In this document: positions 35,123 to 43,660 of the stretch, one piece after another
How positions within the stretch are numbered: the stretch's first letter is position 1
How the letters are laid out: every line of letters starts with the position of its first letter
NCBI GenBank assembly: GCA_038135065.1
Contig: JAYPWI010000017.1
Coordinates: 11,574-75,573, forward strand
DNA length: 64,000 bases
Origin: JAYPWI01 sp038135065
Lineage (GTDB): Bacteria; Actinomycetota; Acidimicrobiia; Acidimicrobiales; Poriferisodalaceae
Reading direction: 5' to 3'
Notes under the pieces: generated by a model
What the model was told of the DNA's origin: nothing
The model's database searches: none
Seen by the model: only the letters and a program-made list of their open reading frames with translations
Translations under genes and position numbers: made by a program

Positions 35123-36349
35123 TTAGCGCTTGAGGTTCACCAGGTCGGCCAAGAGCTCGTCCGAGCTGGTGATCACCCGGCTGTTCGCCTGGAACCCGCG
35201 CTGGGCGATGATCAGGTTGGTGAATTCCTTCGCCAAGTCGACATTGCTCATTTCGAGAGTGCCAGGGGCCAACAAGCCTCGACTTGCCGTTCCCGGAGGG
35301 CCGACCAGGGCAATGCCGGACTGCGCCGTCGCTCGGAAGTTGCCGTCTCCTACCTGGAGGAGACCACCGTTGTTGGCGAATACGGCGGTGGCGATCCGGG
35401 CCAGAACCACGGTCGTACCGTTCGAGAACTGACCTTCGATGGTTCCGTCTTCGCCGATGGAGTAGCCGCTGAGCGTGCCGATCGCTGAGCCGTCGGCATA
35501 TCGAGCCTCCATGCTCGGCTGGCCGCCGAACTGCGCGAGGTTTGCACCCGAGTCGAAGTTCAGGGTGATGTCGAGGGTGTCGGCTCCTGGAGGGGCGTAG
35601 CCGCCGATCGTCGTGGTAGTCGACGACGTCAGGGCGCCTTCGGTGTCGAACGTGACATTGGGATCGGCCACTGTCAGCGGGTTGCCGTTGACGGAAGCGC
35701 TCAGGGTCCAGGAGTTGACCGCAGCCTTGGTGAAGACGATCTGTACCTCGTGGGCAGTGCCCATGCTGTCGTAGATGACGATGGAGGACTGGAGCTGTCC
35801 CGCTACGGCAGTGTCGGCCGAGAGGTTGCCGCCGATCTGGACGAAGGTGGTGGCCTCGGGGTCCACCAACTGACCGGTTGGCAGGTTGATGTCACTCACT
35901 GGTCGATTCATGTCGACTGTGCCATCAGCATCGGCCATCCATCCCTGCACCATGCGACCACCAGCCGCCGTCAAATTGCCAGCATCGTCGAAGTTGAACA
36001 CGCCGCTTCTGGTGTACGTCCGCTCGCCCCCGGCCTCCATGACGAAGAATCCGTCACCTTGGATAGCCAGGTCGGTGGTACGACCGGTCACCTGGCTCGC
36101 TCCCTGGGTGAACACCCGATCGACGCCGCCGAGATTGACTCCTAACCCGATCTGCGTCGGGTTGATACCGGCTCGGGTGTCCGTCGAGCCGGATGCGCCG
36201 GACAGGGTCTGGCTGATCGCCTCGGCGAAGGTGACCTGAGCGGCCTTGAAGCCGGTGGTGTTGACGTTGGCGATGTTGTTGCCGACGACGTCCATCATTG
36301 CCTGGTGGGAACGAAGGCCGGAAACGCCGGCGAACATTGAACGCATCAT
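35123..36349 (-). CDS. flgE: Flagellar hook protein FlgE
   Basis: Hook subunit, 408 residues. The N-terminal rod-hook signature (MFAGVSGLRSHQAMMDVVGNNIANVNTTGFKAAQVTF), the central LAIQGDGFFVM block and the C-terminal helix (EMSNVDLAKEFTNLIIAQRGFQANSRVITSSDELLADLVNL) are complete. The ATG is doubled (36349 and 36346). A 102-base gap separates it from flgD and shows no gene. Confidence 0.95.
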   Translation of the reverse strand: MMRSMFAGVSGLRSHQAMMDVVGNNIANVNTTGFKAAQVTFAEAISQTLSGASGSTDTRAGINPTQIGLGVNLGGVDRVFTQGASQVTGRTTDLAIQGDGFFVMEAGGERTYTRSGVFNFDDAGNLTAAGGRMVQGWMADADGTVDMNRPVSDINLPTGQLVDPEATTFVQIGGNLSADTAVAGQLQSSIVIYDSMGTAHEVQIVFTKAAVNSWTLSASVNGNPLTVADPNVTFDTEGALTSSTTTTIGGYAPPGADTLDITLNFDSGANLAQFGGQPSMEARYADGSAIGTLSGYSIGEDGTIEGQFSNGTTVVLARIATAVFANNGGLLQVGDGNFRATAQSGIALVGPPGTASRGLLAPGTLEMSNVDLAKEFTNLIIAQRGFQANSRVITSSDELLADLVNLKR

Positions 36350-36451
36350 GTGGGGTAGTACCTCGTGGGTTGTCGGAAGTCCGATGTGGGGGTCGGGAAA
36401 CTCGGTGATCGGGGGACGGTTGGTGCTGGCGTGGTTGGATCCGTGGGGGGC

Positions 36452-36871
36452 TCAGCCGCCTTCCTGAGCAACCCGAACGACCCGGATCACGTTGTCGAGC
36501 GCGACCTGACGGCCGTCGATTCTGAGTACGGCGCCGTTCTCGCCGGCTGCGACTTCCTGCACGATGCCCGTGATCTCGCCCTCGCCGGGGAGGTAGGCGG
36601 TCACCTCGTGTCCGATCAGCGACGAGCTGGCCGAGAAGTTCTGTACGCCGAGGAGTCGACCTTGGATCTCGGTCAGTCGCTGCATGGCTTCGACGTTGGC
36701 GAACTGCGACGTCTGCTGCAGCATCTCACTGCCGTCCATCGGCTCGAGGGGGTTCTGGTGCTGCATCTGGGCAACGAGGAGTCGTAGGAAGGTATCGCTC
36801 CCTAGCTGGCCGAGGCCGGTTTGGCTGGCGGCTGTGGCGTTGGTGAGCTCGGTGGGAATGGAGGTGATCAT
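36452..36871 (-). CDS. flgD: Hook-capping scaffold protein FlgD
   Basis: FlgD caps the growing hook; 139 residues, which is short because only the conserved N-terminal part and one compact domain are present. The signature (LGSDTFLRLLVAQMQHQNPLEPMDGSEMLQQTSQFANVEAM) is unmistakable. ATG 36871 follows GAAGGA at six bases; the longer reading to 37006 overlaps fliK. It lies 16 bases after fliK. Confidence 0.93.
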   Translation of the reverse strand: MITSIPTELTNATAASQTGLGQLGSDTFLRLLVAQMQHQNPLEPMDGSEMLQQTSQFANVEAMQRLTEIQGRLLGVQNFSASSSLIGHEVTAYLPGEGEITGIVQEVAAGENGAVLRIDGRQVALDNVIRVVRVAQEGG

Positions 36872-36887
36872 CAGGTCCTTCGTTCGA

Positions 36888-37907
36888 TCAGAGCCTGACG
36901 GCATCGTCTGATGCGGGCTGGCGTGGGAGGTCTGGGGTCTCGGCCACTGGATCCGAGGGATGTTGTCGGCGGCCGTCGCGTCCGAGGTCGAACCCGCGCC
37001 GGGCAAGGTGCTCCCGGAGATCCTGCTCCCAGGCCGCTGCGGAGGAACCGTCGTCAGCGGTGACGTCGAGTTGGAGCCCTCCAGCGGTCGACGACATGCG
37101 GATACGCAACCCGGCCTGGTCGCCCAGATCGATGATCAGAGTTCGAGGTGGGGGAGCGTGCTCCAGTTGGTCGATAGCTGCTTCGATACGGGCGATGGTC
37201 GGTGGGTCCAGTCGGGTTGTGGATTGCGGCGACGTCGTAGCGGTGGGAGCGGACGTCGACGACACGGTTGTCTCCACCGCCTCGATGTGTGAGGCGATCT
37301 GCTGGCTCTGATGGTTGCGTAGGTCTCCGGCTCGAAGATGATCCGACGCCGCAGCTGAGGTGTCGGCTGTCGGCGCCGCAGTCGTTGCTGGTGCCGGCGC
37401 CTCCATTTCGATAGCGGGGTCGCGCAGATCCGACGCCGGGGGCAGTGCAGGGTCGTGGGTTGGAACTTGCGACTCGGTCGCTGGCCGCGTAACGACGCTC
37501 TCGATGCCTGTCACGGCACGTTCTGACTGAGGTGTGGAAGTTGCGCTGATCGTGCTTGGGGTGACCGTGGGAAGGGACGCCTGCAGCATCTGCGTCCCCT
37601 CGATCGACACGGTCGGGCCGCCGGGCTCCGGTAGGGCTTCGCCCGGGGCAGAGTTCAATGGGGACTCGTCCAGCAGCACAGAGCCAGCCGCGTTGTCGGT
37701 ACTTGCGACAACTCCCTCAGGATCTGTCGCGCCGTCTGGGAGGGTGGCCTCGGTTGCTGCGTCGAGGGTGTCGGTCGCCGGCTGGGTCATCATGGCGGCC
37801 AGTGCGGCGGCAAAGGGCGAAGCCGTCGAGTCGTTGACGACGCCTGCAGTGGGTTCAGTGACGGGTGGACTGGGTGCGGCGGTCAGGCCAGGGAGGAGAG
37901 ATATCAC
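36888..37907 (-). CDS. fliK: Hook-length control protein FliK
   Basis: Molecular ruler that signals FlhB when the hook is complete; 339 residues. The long alanine/threonine/proline-rich middle is the extensible ruler. The C-terminal domain (residues about 235-320, LDPPTIARIEAAIDQLEH, RTLIIDLGDQAGLRIRM, AWEQDLREHLARRGFDLG) has the FliK_C pattern. GTG 37907 overlaps the transglycosylase stop (GTGA) and has GAGGAA eight bases upstream. The frame stays open to 38627, but that stretch is arginine-rich shadow coding of the upstream genes. Confidence 0.8.
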   Translation of the reverse strand: MISLLPGLTAAPSPPVTEPTAGVVNDSTASPFAAALAAMMTQPATDTLDAATEATLPDGATDPEGVVASTDNAAGSVLLDESPLNSAPGEALPEPGGPTVSIEGTQMLQASLPTVTPSTISATSTPQSERAVTGIESVVTRPATESQVPTHDPALPPASDLRDPAIEMEAPAPATTAAPTADTSAAASDHLRAGDLRNHQSQQIASHIEAVETTVSSTSAPTATTSPQSTTRLDPPTIARIEAAIDQLEHAPPPRTLIIDLGDQAGLRIRMSSTAGGLQLDVTADDGSSAAAWEQDLREHLARRGFDLGRDGRRQHPSDPVAETPDLPRQPASDDAVRL

Positions 37908-38575
37908 GTAGCGATTCCTCGGAGTCGGTCGTAGCGATCGGTGACGATGTCCACGTAGGAACGCGTCTCGGCAATGTTCGGGATCCCTCCTGCGGCCTGA
38001 ACCCGTCCCGGCCCGGCGTTGTACGCAGCGAGTGCAAGCTCCACCGAGCCGAATCTGTCGAGTTGCGCAGCCAGGTAACGGGCGCCCCCGTCGAGGTTCT
38101 CGAGCGGCTCGTATGGATCGACGTCCAGCATGGCAGCGGTGCCGGGCATGAGCTGTGCCAGGCCGATGGCGCCGGCGTGGCTGACTGCGTTCGGCTTGAA
38201 TGCCGACTCGCTCCACACCAGAGCGGTCAGCAAGGCGGGGGGGAGTCCGTAGCGCTGGGCAGCATCGTGGATGGGTTGGAGCCACTCCTCTGCGCGAGCG
38301 GGTAGGTCGACTCCTGCAGGTGTTGTGGGGGTTCCCGGCTCCGTTCCCGGCGCTGGGCGATCCAGCCGGGGGAAGGGTCGTAGGCCGTACGCGCTCACCG
38401 GAGCAGTTTCCGACGAAGGCGCACGACCCTGGGAAGCTTCGATATCGGGCTCGAGTCGGGCCCCGGACCCATCGATGGCTACGCCCAGGTGCTGCCGGAA
38501 GCGGGAGTCCAACACCATTGACGCCGCGTTCATCTGATTGCTGATGTCGCGAATGCGACCCAGTGCAGTGATCAC
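37904..38575 (-). CDS. Flagellar lytic transglycosylase (SLT domain)
   Basis: Lytic transglycosylase that cleaves glycan strands to let the flagellum pass; 223 residues. The SLT domain occupies residues about 95-220 with the catalytic Glu in VWSESAF, GAIGLAQLMPGTA, and AYNAGPGRV. No signal peptide is seen. The N-terminus (ITALGRIRDISNQMNAASM) is a short helix followed by a proline-rich linker, an arrangement also found in the M23 peptidase at 18060. It overlaps fliJ and fliK by four bases each, so it belongs to the operon and probably replaces the FlgJ muramidase. Confidence 0.9.
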   Translation of the reverse strand: MITALGRIRDISNQMNAASMVLDSRFRQHLGVAIDGSGARLEPDIEASQGRAPSSETAPVSAYGLRPFPRLDRPAPGTEPGTPTTPAGVDLPARAEEWLQPIHDAAQRYGLPPALLTALVWSESAFKPNAVSHAGAIGLAQLMPGTAAMLDVDPYEPLENLDGGARYLAAQLDRFGSVELALAAYNAGPGRVQAAGGIPNIAETRSYVDIVTDRYDRLRGIAT

Positions 38576-38991
38576 TCGGTACCTCGCGTCCGACGGTGGG
38601 CCAAGGCCCGGAGCAGTGCCAGCTCATCGGCGGCGTTCTGGGCCACCCGAGTACTGATCAGTGCTGCTGCTGCGCGTCCTCGCTCGACATGTTCCTCCAC
38701 GATTTCTCGCTCGGTGCGCAGCCTGTGGAGATCTCGTCGGGCTTCGTCGAGGTCGGTCGCCGACGTCACCATGAGCTGGCTCACCTGCTCGAGCTCGTCG
38801 GCAGTCCAAGCTCCGGTCATCCGGAAGGCGGCCATCCGTCGCGCGTCGACCACGGGCTGGGTGCGCTGCGACAGCAGTTGGTCCATGCGATTCTGTACCT
38901 TCGCAAGGTCGGCCATTCCTTGCGCCACGCTCCGCGCAGCCGCCTCTTCGCGGCGGCGGCGGACCTGCAGCAGTCGCTCGAGGCGCTTCAT
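38572..38991 (-). CDS. fliJ: Flagellar export protein FliJ
   Basis: Coiled-coil stalk of the export ATPase; 139 residues, almost all helical. The start MKRLERLLQVRRRREEAAAR is typical of FliJ, as are the length and heptad pattern. ATG 38991 has GAGGG eight bases upstream; an open frame to 39435 beyond it has no family similarity. It appears to be the first gene of the 15.7-kb minus-strand operon. The ATPase fliI, usually next to it, is absent. The 226 bases up to 39218 show no gene. Confidence 0.8.
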   Translation of the reverse strand: MKRLERLLQVRRRREEAAARSVAQGMADLAKVQNRMDQLLSQRTQPVVDARRMAAFRMTGAWTADELEQVSQLMVTSATDLDEARRDLHRLRTEREIVEEHVERGRAAAALISTRVAQNAADELALLRALAHRRTRGTE

Positions 38992-39217
38992 CGGGCGGCC
39001 CTCGACGCAGACCCCCGGGCGCGCAGCACGGGGCGAACGGCGCGCTGTGCTGGGAGTGTGGGGTGAGAAGGCATGGCAAAACCACAACGGCACACCGACG
39101 AGCCGCTCCTGGGGAGCGGGACATCCGTGTGCCGAAGCGAATCCGTTCTGTGTTGTCACAAGGGCCGTCGTCCGGCCCCGGCCCCGCTTTAGGCCCTGCG
39201 TTCGCCCGTTCGGGGGA

Positions 39218-39733
39218 TCAGCTCGAAAGAGCCACGACCAGGTCGTCGACGACCTGCTCGGCGATCGCCTGGATTTCCTCGTCGGTCCTGTCCTGGATCG
39301 GATGGGGCACGAAGATGGCGCCTGGTTCGAACCCGAGTGCTTTTCCTTGGGCCGCAGCTGCGTCGACGAACACGTCGGAGGCCACGAAGACACCGGGAAC
39401 GCCCCGCCGCTCGAGATCCACGATGTCGTGCACACTGCACGACGTGCAGCTGCCTCAATCGGCGAGCGCTTCGATAACTACGTGACAGTGCTGGCTGATC
39501 TCGTGTCGGAGATCCACTGGGGCAGGCTTCGAGAAGGTTGGTTTGACATACCGACGAACCGTGATCCCTCTCCCGGAGAGCAATTGTTCGAGGCGGTCGA
39601 GGAACACGTCGCCCCGGGGCTTGGAGATGTCGAGCAAGCCGACGGTGAGTCCGTCCAGACTCGCCGGCCTCACCGGGCGCTCGATCATGGCCGGAGATTG
39701 CTCACCGGTTGGATCCAACAAGATGTCGCTCAT
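39218..39733 (-). CDS. UGSC-family selenoprotein (in-frame TGA = selenocysteine)
   Basis: A 171-residue protein if the TGA at 39455-39457 is read as selenocysteine 93. The TGA splits two open halves in the same frame with continuous similarity: upstream TVGLLDISKPRGDVFLDRLEQ and VVIEALAD, downstream GSCTSC then HDIVDLERRGVPGVFVASDVF. The resulting U-G-S-C-T-S-C is a UxxCxxC redox motif, named UGSC in marine metagenome selenoproteins and reminiscent of glycine reductase GrdB. A SECIS-like hairpin starts 11 bases after the TGA. ATG 39733 follows GGGAG. It lies 43 bases after a thioredoxin-fold gene, so a thiol/selenol redox pair is likely. No sel genes are in the window. Confidence 0.85.
39425..39443 (-). 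promoter_or_regulatory. SECIS-like hairpin after UGA
   Basis: On the coding (minus) strand, 11 bases after the TGA, a perfect 7-bp stem (GTCGTGC with GCACGAC) closes a five-base loop AGUGU; an eighth A-U pair would leave loop GUG. Distance and a G-U in the apical loop fit the bacterial SECIS elements bound by SelB. A sense-codon reading of the same bases is conserved redox motif, so the hairpin could be partly fortuitous. Confidence 0.65.
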
Positions 39734-39776
39734 CTGGCTACTCCCTCACTCGCTGGTCGTGTGATCGCCGAGTCGC

Positions 39777-41222
39777 TCAGACCCGGATTTCCACGGTTGT
39801 CGGTTCGCTCCCCTTGTCGCCAGCCACCCACCCCGAGAGGATCGAGGAGAACAGACCGGCATCACCGCCTGCGTGCACGATCAAGGGTACTCCTGGGCGG
39901 AACTTGGGCACGCTGGTCCCGGCCAGGAACTCGGGGAGTCCTTCGGTGATGCCTCCTGCGCCGCGCACGGCGTGGTTGCCATCCACCATGAGGAGGGGTT
40001 CGAGTTCGGCCCTGAACCGCTCCTTGTCCCAGCTGGCCTCCCGGAACACCCGCATGTGCTCCGGCCCGATGACCAACATGGCGTCGAATCCGACGGCGAG
40101 TTTCGGGTGGAATGTCGCCGACAGACAGGCGGCCAGGGTGCGGGTGAGGGACTCGGGGTCGCGACTCAGCTGGTCGACAACGGGGGTGGGGCCCTGCCCG
40201 GCAAAGACGGTGACCGTGTTGGCCGAAGGAGCGAAGCCTCGCTCGACGGACAGTGACGTCCAAGGGCTGGTTGTTTCGAGCTCGGCGAAACAAAGGCCCA
40301 GCTTGGACGGCGCGCCATGTGCGGAACGGTCGATCTCGCCGGGTCGACCCCCTCCCACGTTGCGGACCACCAGCTGCAGCGCCCGGCCGATGGTCATGTT
40401 CGCCCGGTTGCCCTGCCCAAGCACGTTGCCGCCGGCGTTCATTCCGATGGTCGAAGCGATCGGTCCATTGACCACCACGATGGGACCGCAGTGCATCGTG
40501 GTGGCCAGCACCCCGTGCATGTTGAACGAATCAGTGCACGCCGCTTCCACGGCAGCGAGGACAACGGGGAGGTACTCGGGTCGGCACCCGGCCATGACGG
40601 CGTTGATGGCCACCTTCTCCACCGTGCATTCCACCAGGTCAGGGGGTACGAGGGCCACGACCTCGTCGGGATCCCGCGTCGTTCCGGCGAGCATGCGCAG
40701 GACGCGGGCCTCGGTTGGTGGCACCAGGGGCAGCCCATCGGACCAGCCTCGGTCGAACATGGCCTCGATCTGGTCTTCGAGGGTGCCCACCTCGACCCGC
40801 CGGGCGGCGAGGCCTGATCCCCCGAAGCGGGCGGCGAGAGCGTCCGCCAGGTTGGGATCCACGCTGAGCGACCCGCACCCGGGACGCATGTCAGGAAGTT
40901 CGGTGCCTAGGCCGCTGCAGCCGGACAGTTGTTCCCAATGGTTGCGGGACCAGCCGACCGTGCGCTCGACCTCCTCGCCGTCGACCACCCGAACGAGGGT
41001 GGGGACGGTCTCGATGTCGTGGTGCCAGCTCACGGCGAGGTCGGTGTCGTCGATTGGTTCGACGGTGGCGGGAAATGTGGGGTCGTCCTGGCAGTAGACG
41101 GTCAGGGATGGGGCGTCGTTGCCTGTGACCAGCTGTTCGAGAACTGGCTCGATCAGGACACAGGTAGGGCAGTCGCGCTTGACGAAGGCGACCAGACCGT
41201 CGGGCAAGGCGGGTCGAGACAT
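39777..41222 (-). CDS. Thioredoxin-fold fusion protein beside the selenoprotein
   Basis: A 481-residue cytoplasmic protein. Residues 1-100 look like a thioredoxin fold (VAFVKRDCPTCVLIEPVLEQL with CPTC at 18-21, and the cis-proline region ETVPTLVRV). Residues 105-481 form a large domain I do not recognise, with a GCGS motif, WSDGLPLVPPTEARV, TMHCGPIVVVNGP and glycine-rich GGNVLGQGNRANM. It precedes the UGSC selenoprotein by 43 bases, in the order that suggests joint expression. A redox enzyme or reductase that uses the small selenoprotein is the simplest idea; the reaction is unknown. Confidence 0.75.
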   Translation of the reverse strand: MSRPALPDGLVAFVKRDCPTCVLIEPVLEQLVTGNDAPSLTVYCQDDPTFPATVEPIDDTDLAVSWHHDIETVPTLVRVVDGEEVERTVGWSRNHWEQLSGCSGLGTELPDMRPGCGSLSVDPNLADALAARFGGSGLAARRVEVGTLEDQIEAMFDRGWSDGLPLVPPTEARVLRMLAGTTRDPDEVVALVPPDLVECTVEKVAINAVMAGCRPEYLPVVLAAVEAACTDSFNMHGVLATTMHCGPIVVVNGPIASTIGMNAGGNVLGQGNRANMTIGRALQLVVRNVGGGRPGEIDRSAHGAPSKLGLCFAELETTSPWTSLSVERGFAPSANTVTVFAGQGPTPVVDQLSRDPESLTRTLAACLSATFHPKLAVGFDAMLVIGPEHMRVFREASWDKERFRAELEPLLMVDGNHAVRGAGGITEGLPEFLAGTSVPKFRPGVPLIVHAGGDAGLFSSILSGWVAGDKGSEPTTVEIRV

Positions 41223-41317
41223 GGGCGAACCCTAGACCGCGGGTCGGTCCGACCGAACCGCCTCGTTAGCCTGACACGACGTCGTGCCAGCCGGCCGAAC
41301 GCTGGAAAGGGACCATC

Positions 41318-42862
41318 GTGAGCATCATCCACCGCAGCCCCCTCCCTGATGTGGACATTCCCACTGTCACCATCACCCAACACGTGCTGCGTCGATCAGC
41401 CGAACTGGCTGATGTCGTCGCCATCCGTGATGCCGCTGGAACCTCGGCCTACACCTTCGGGCAGCTGGCCGGCCTGATCGGTTCGTTCGCCGGTGGGCTG
41501 CAGGCTCGGGGATTCGGCCCGGGGTCCGTGCTCGGGTTGATGGCACCCAACATTCCCGAATACGCCGTGGTGTTCCATGGCGCAGCCACTGCGGGCGGGG
41601 CGGTCACCACCATCAACCCGACCTACGGGCCCGGCGAGGTGCGCCACCAACTCCAGGATTCGGGGGCCAGCGTGCTGGTGACCATCCCCATGTTCCTCGA
41701 TGTGGCTCGTGAGGCGGCCGAGGGAACCTCGGTCACCGATGTCGTGGTGCTCGGCGAGGCCGAGGGAGCGACCTCGCACATGGCCTACCTCGGCGCGCCG
41801 ATCGAGCAGGTTCCCGTGGACGCCGAGACGACCGTCGTATTGCCCTACTCGTCGGGTACCACCGGTCTCCCCAAAGGGGTCGAGCTCAGCCATCGCAATC
41901 TGGTCGCCAACATCGAGCAGTGCCGACATGCCATCCACTACCAGGACGGAGAAGCGGCCCTGGCCGCCCTTCCCTTCTTCCACATCTACGGCATGCAGGT
42001 GCTCATGAACGGTCTGTTGGCCAACGGGGTACAGGTCGTCACCATGCCCCGCTTCGACATGGTGGAGGCGCTCGAAGCCGTGCAGACCTACGGCATCACC
42101 CGGTTCTTCGCGGTACCTCCCATCGTGTTGGGCCTGGCCAAGGCCCCCATCGTCGATTCCTACGACCTCTCGTCCATCCGGCAGATCTTTTCCGGGGCTG
42201 CCCCGCTCGGGGCGGAACTGGCCGAGGAGGCCGCCCGCCGGGTGGGTTGTGAGGTCGTCCAGGGCTACGGGATGACCGAATTGAGCCCTGTCAGCCACGT
42301 GACCCCCGAAGGCGACTATCGGCCGGGAACCAGTGGGGTGACCGCATCGAACACCGAATGTCGCCTCGTCGACCCCGACACCGGCCAGGACATGGGTATC
42401 GGGGAACGGGGAGAGCTGTGGGTGCGGGGGCCTCAGGTGATGAAGGGCTACCTGAACAACCCTGACGCCACTGCCGAAACCATCGACGAGCAGGGATGGC
42501 TGCATACGGGTGACATTGCCGTCATCGACGACCACCACCACGTGGCCATCGTCGATCGGCTCAAGGAGCTGATCAAGTACAAGGGGTTCCAGGTTCCTCC
42601 GGCCGAACTCGAGGCCGTGATCGTTGCCCATCCCAAGGTGGCCGACGTCTGCGTCATCGGTGTCCCCGACGAAGAAGCGGGCGAGCTGCCCAAGGCCTTC
42701 GTGGTCCCTGTCGAAGGTCAGGAGGTCACGCTCGAGGAGAGCCAGGCCCTCGTTGGTGAGCACCTGGTGGGTTACAAGCAGGTGCGGTTGCTAGAGATCA
42801 TCGATGCCATCCCCAAGAGTGCGGCGGGCAAGATCCTGCGACGCGAACTCAGGGACCGCTGA
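41318..42862 (+). CDS. Acyl-CoA ligase, 4-coumarate/fatty acid type
   Basis: AMP-forming acid-CoA ligase of the ANL superfamily; 514 residues. Motifs in order: YSSGTTGLPKGVELSHRN (AMP/ATP loop), QGYGMTELSPV, GELWVRGPQVMKGYLNN, TGDIAVIDDHHHVAIVDRLKELIKYKGFQV, and the catalytic lysine in PKSAAGKILRREL. The pattern is closest to 4-coumarate-CoA-ligase-like proteins; the acid substrate cannot be fixed. GTG 41318 has AAAGGGA just upstream. It is divergent from the selenoprotein pair. Confidence 0.9.
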   Translation: MSIIHRSPLPDVDIPTVTITQHVLRRSAELADVVAIRDAAGTSAYTFGQLAGLIGSFAGGLQARGFGPGSVLGLMAPNIPEYAVVFHGAATAGGAVTTINPTYGPGEVRHQLQDSGASVLVTIPMFLDVAREAAEGTSVTDVVVLGEAEGATSHMAYLGAPIEQVPVDAETTVVLPYSSGTTGLPKGVELSHRNLVANIEQCRHAIHYQDGEAALAALPFFHIYGMQVLMNGLLANGVQVVTMPRFDMVEALEAVQTYGITRFFAVPPIVLGLAKAPIVDSYDLSSIRQIFSGAAPLGAELAEEAARRVGCEVVQGYGMTELSPVSHVTPEGDYRPGTSGVTASNTECRLVDPDTGQDMGIGERGELWVRGPQVMKGYLNNPDATAETIDEQGWLHTGDIAVIDDHHHVAIVDRLKELIKYKGFQVPPAELEAVIVAHPKVADVCVIGVPDEEAGELPKAFVVPVEGQEVTLEESQALVGEHLVGYKQVRLLEIIDAIPKSAAGKILRRELRDR

Positions 42863-42877
42863 ACGAGCAGAACTGCT

Positions 42878-43660
42878 TCAGCCCGCTGATGGGAACAACC
42901 GTCGGTGGACTGCGTCCCAGTCCCCGGGGTCGACGGATGTGGTGGTCGGCTGGCCATCGACGGGTTGGGTGACCCTGTCCTCGAGGAGGGTGAGCCGACC
43001 CTCCGCTGACAGGCGGGTGACGAAACGCTTGTCGGTCCACAGCAGCCCCGGTGTGGTCGCCAAGTAGTCGTTGGCCGGCGTGAAGTGGGCCAGCGTTCGC
43101 GGGTGTTCGTCGATCAGGTAATCGGTACGCCATGTGAGGGCGCCGGCGTCGTCGACGCGTTCGGATTGCAGGGACCGTCGGTGGTCACCCGCCGACGTGG
43201 CGACGCGGAACCTTCGGCCCGCCCCGGGGTCGTCCTGCGCTTCGGCTGTGTCGAGGGCCAGTGGCCGGGTGAACGAATCCCCGAAGCCGACGTCGACCAG
43301 GTATGGCCGTTCGAGCTCGACCCGGAGACAGAGGTGGTCGTCCATGGGGCTGATGTTCGCGGTCATGACCACGAGAGCGGCCCAGCGGGTGACCTCGAAC
43401 CCAAGGGAGTCGAGGAGGGCGGCGAAGGCACCGTTGAGAACGAAGCACCAACCGCCGCGACCCTGTACGACCGCCTCGACCGACCAGGCCAGATCGGTGG
43501 ACACGGGGAGGCCGTCGTAGACGTCGAGGTTGGTGAACGGGACGGCAGTGAGATGGGCATGTTGGAGCCGGGCCAGACCCTCGACGTCGAGGGAGACGTC
43601 GGCGGGTCGAATGCCGAGCCGATCGAGGTACGCCGTCGTCTGCGCCTCGGTCAGGGTCAT
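42878..43660 (-). CDS. nat: Arylamine N-acetyltransferase
   Basis: NAT family enzyme that transfers acetyl from CoA to arylamines or related acceptors; 260 residues from ATG 43660. The catalytic triad is readable: Cys72 in RGGWCFVLN, His109 in MDDHLCLRV and Asp123 in LVDVGFGD. Residues 34-50 (HAHLTAVPFTNLDVY) match the family N-terminus. It overlaps the GMC oxidoreductase by four bases (ATGA), which suggests they work on related molecules. An upstream extension to 43834 is only shadow coding. Confidence 0.92.
   Translation of the reverse strand: MTLTEAQTTAYLDRLGIRPADVSLDVEGLARLQHAHLTAVPFTNLDVYDGLPVSTDLAWSVEAVVQGRGGWCFVLNGAFAALLDSLGFEVTRWAALVVMTANISPMDDHLCLRVELERPYLVDVGFGDSFTRPLALDTAEAQDDPGAGRRFRVATSAGDHRRSLQSERVDDAGALTWRTDYLIDEHPRTLAHFTPANDYLATTPGLLWTDKRFVTRLSAEGRLTLLEDRVTQPVDGQPTTTSVDPGDWDAVHRRLFPSAG

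Noticed and set aside
36888..38627. Long reading of fliK with about 240 extra N-terminal residues
   Set aside because: The added part is arginine/proline-rich shadow of the transglycosylase and fliJ. GTG 37907 with GAGGAA is the convincing start.
39161..39197. Terminator after the selenoprotein gene
   Set aside because: Only six-base arms with a GC-rich loop and no T-run; too weak to annotate.
39455..39457. TGA as an ordinary nonsense mutation or a sequencing frameshift
   Set aside because: The frame is the same on both sides, the motif around the TGA is a known redox motif, and a SECIS-like hairpin follows.
38714..39949. 411-residue plus-strand reading frame
   Set aside because: It is antisense to fliJ, the selenoprotein and the fusion gene, with arginine/serine-rich shadow composition and no family pattern.
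41396..42763. 455-residue minus-strand reading frame
   Set aside because: Antisense to the acyl-CoA ligase, whose motifs are complete on the plus strand.
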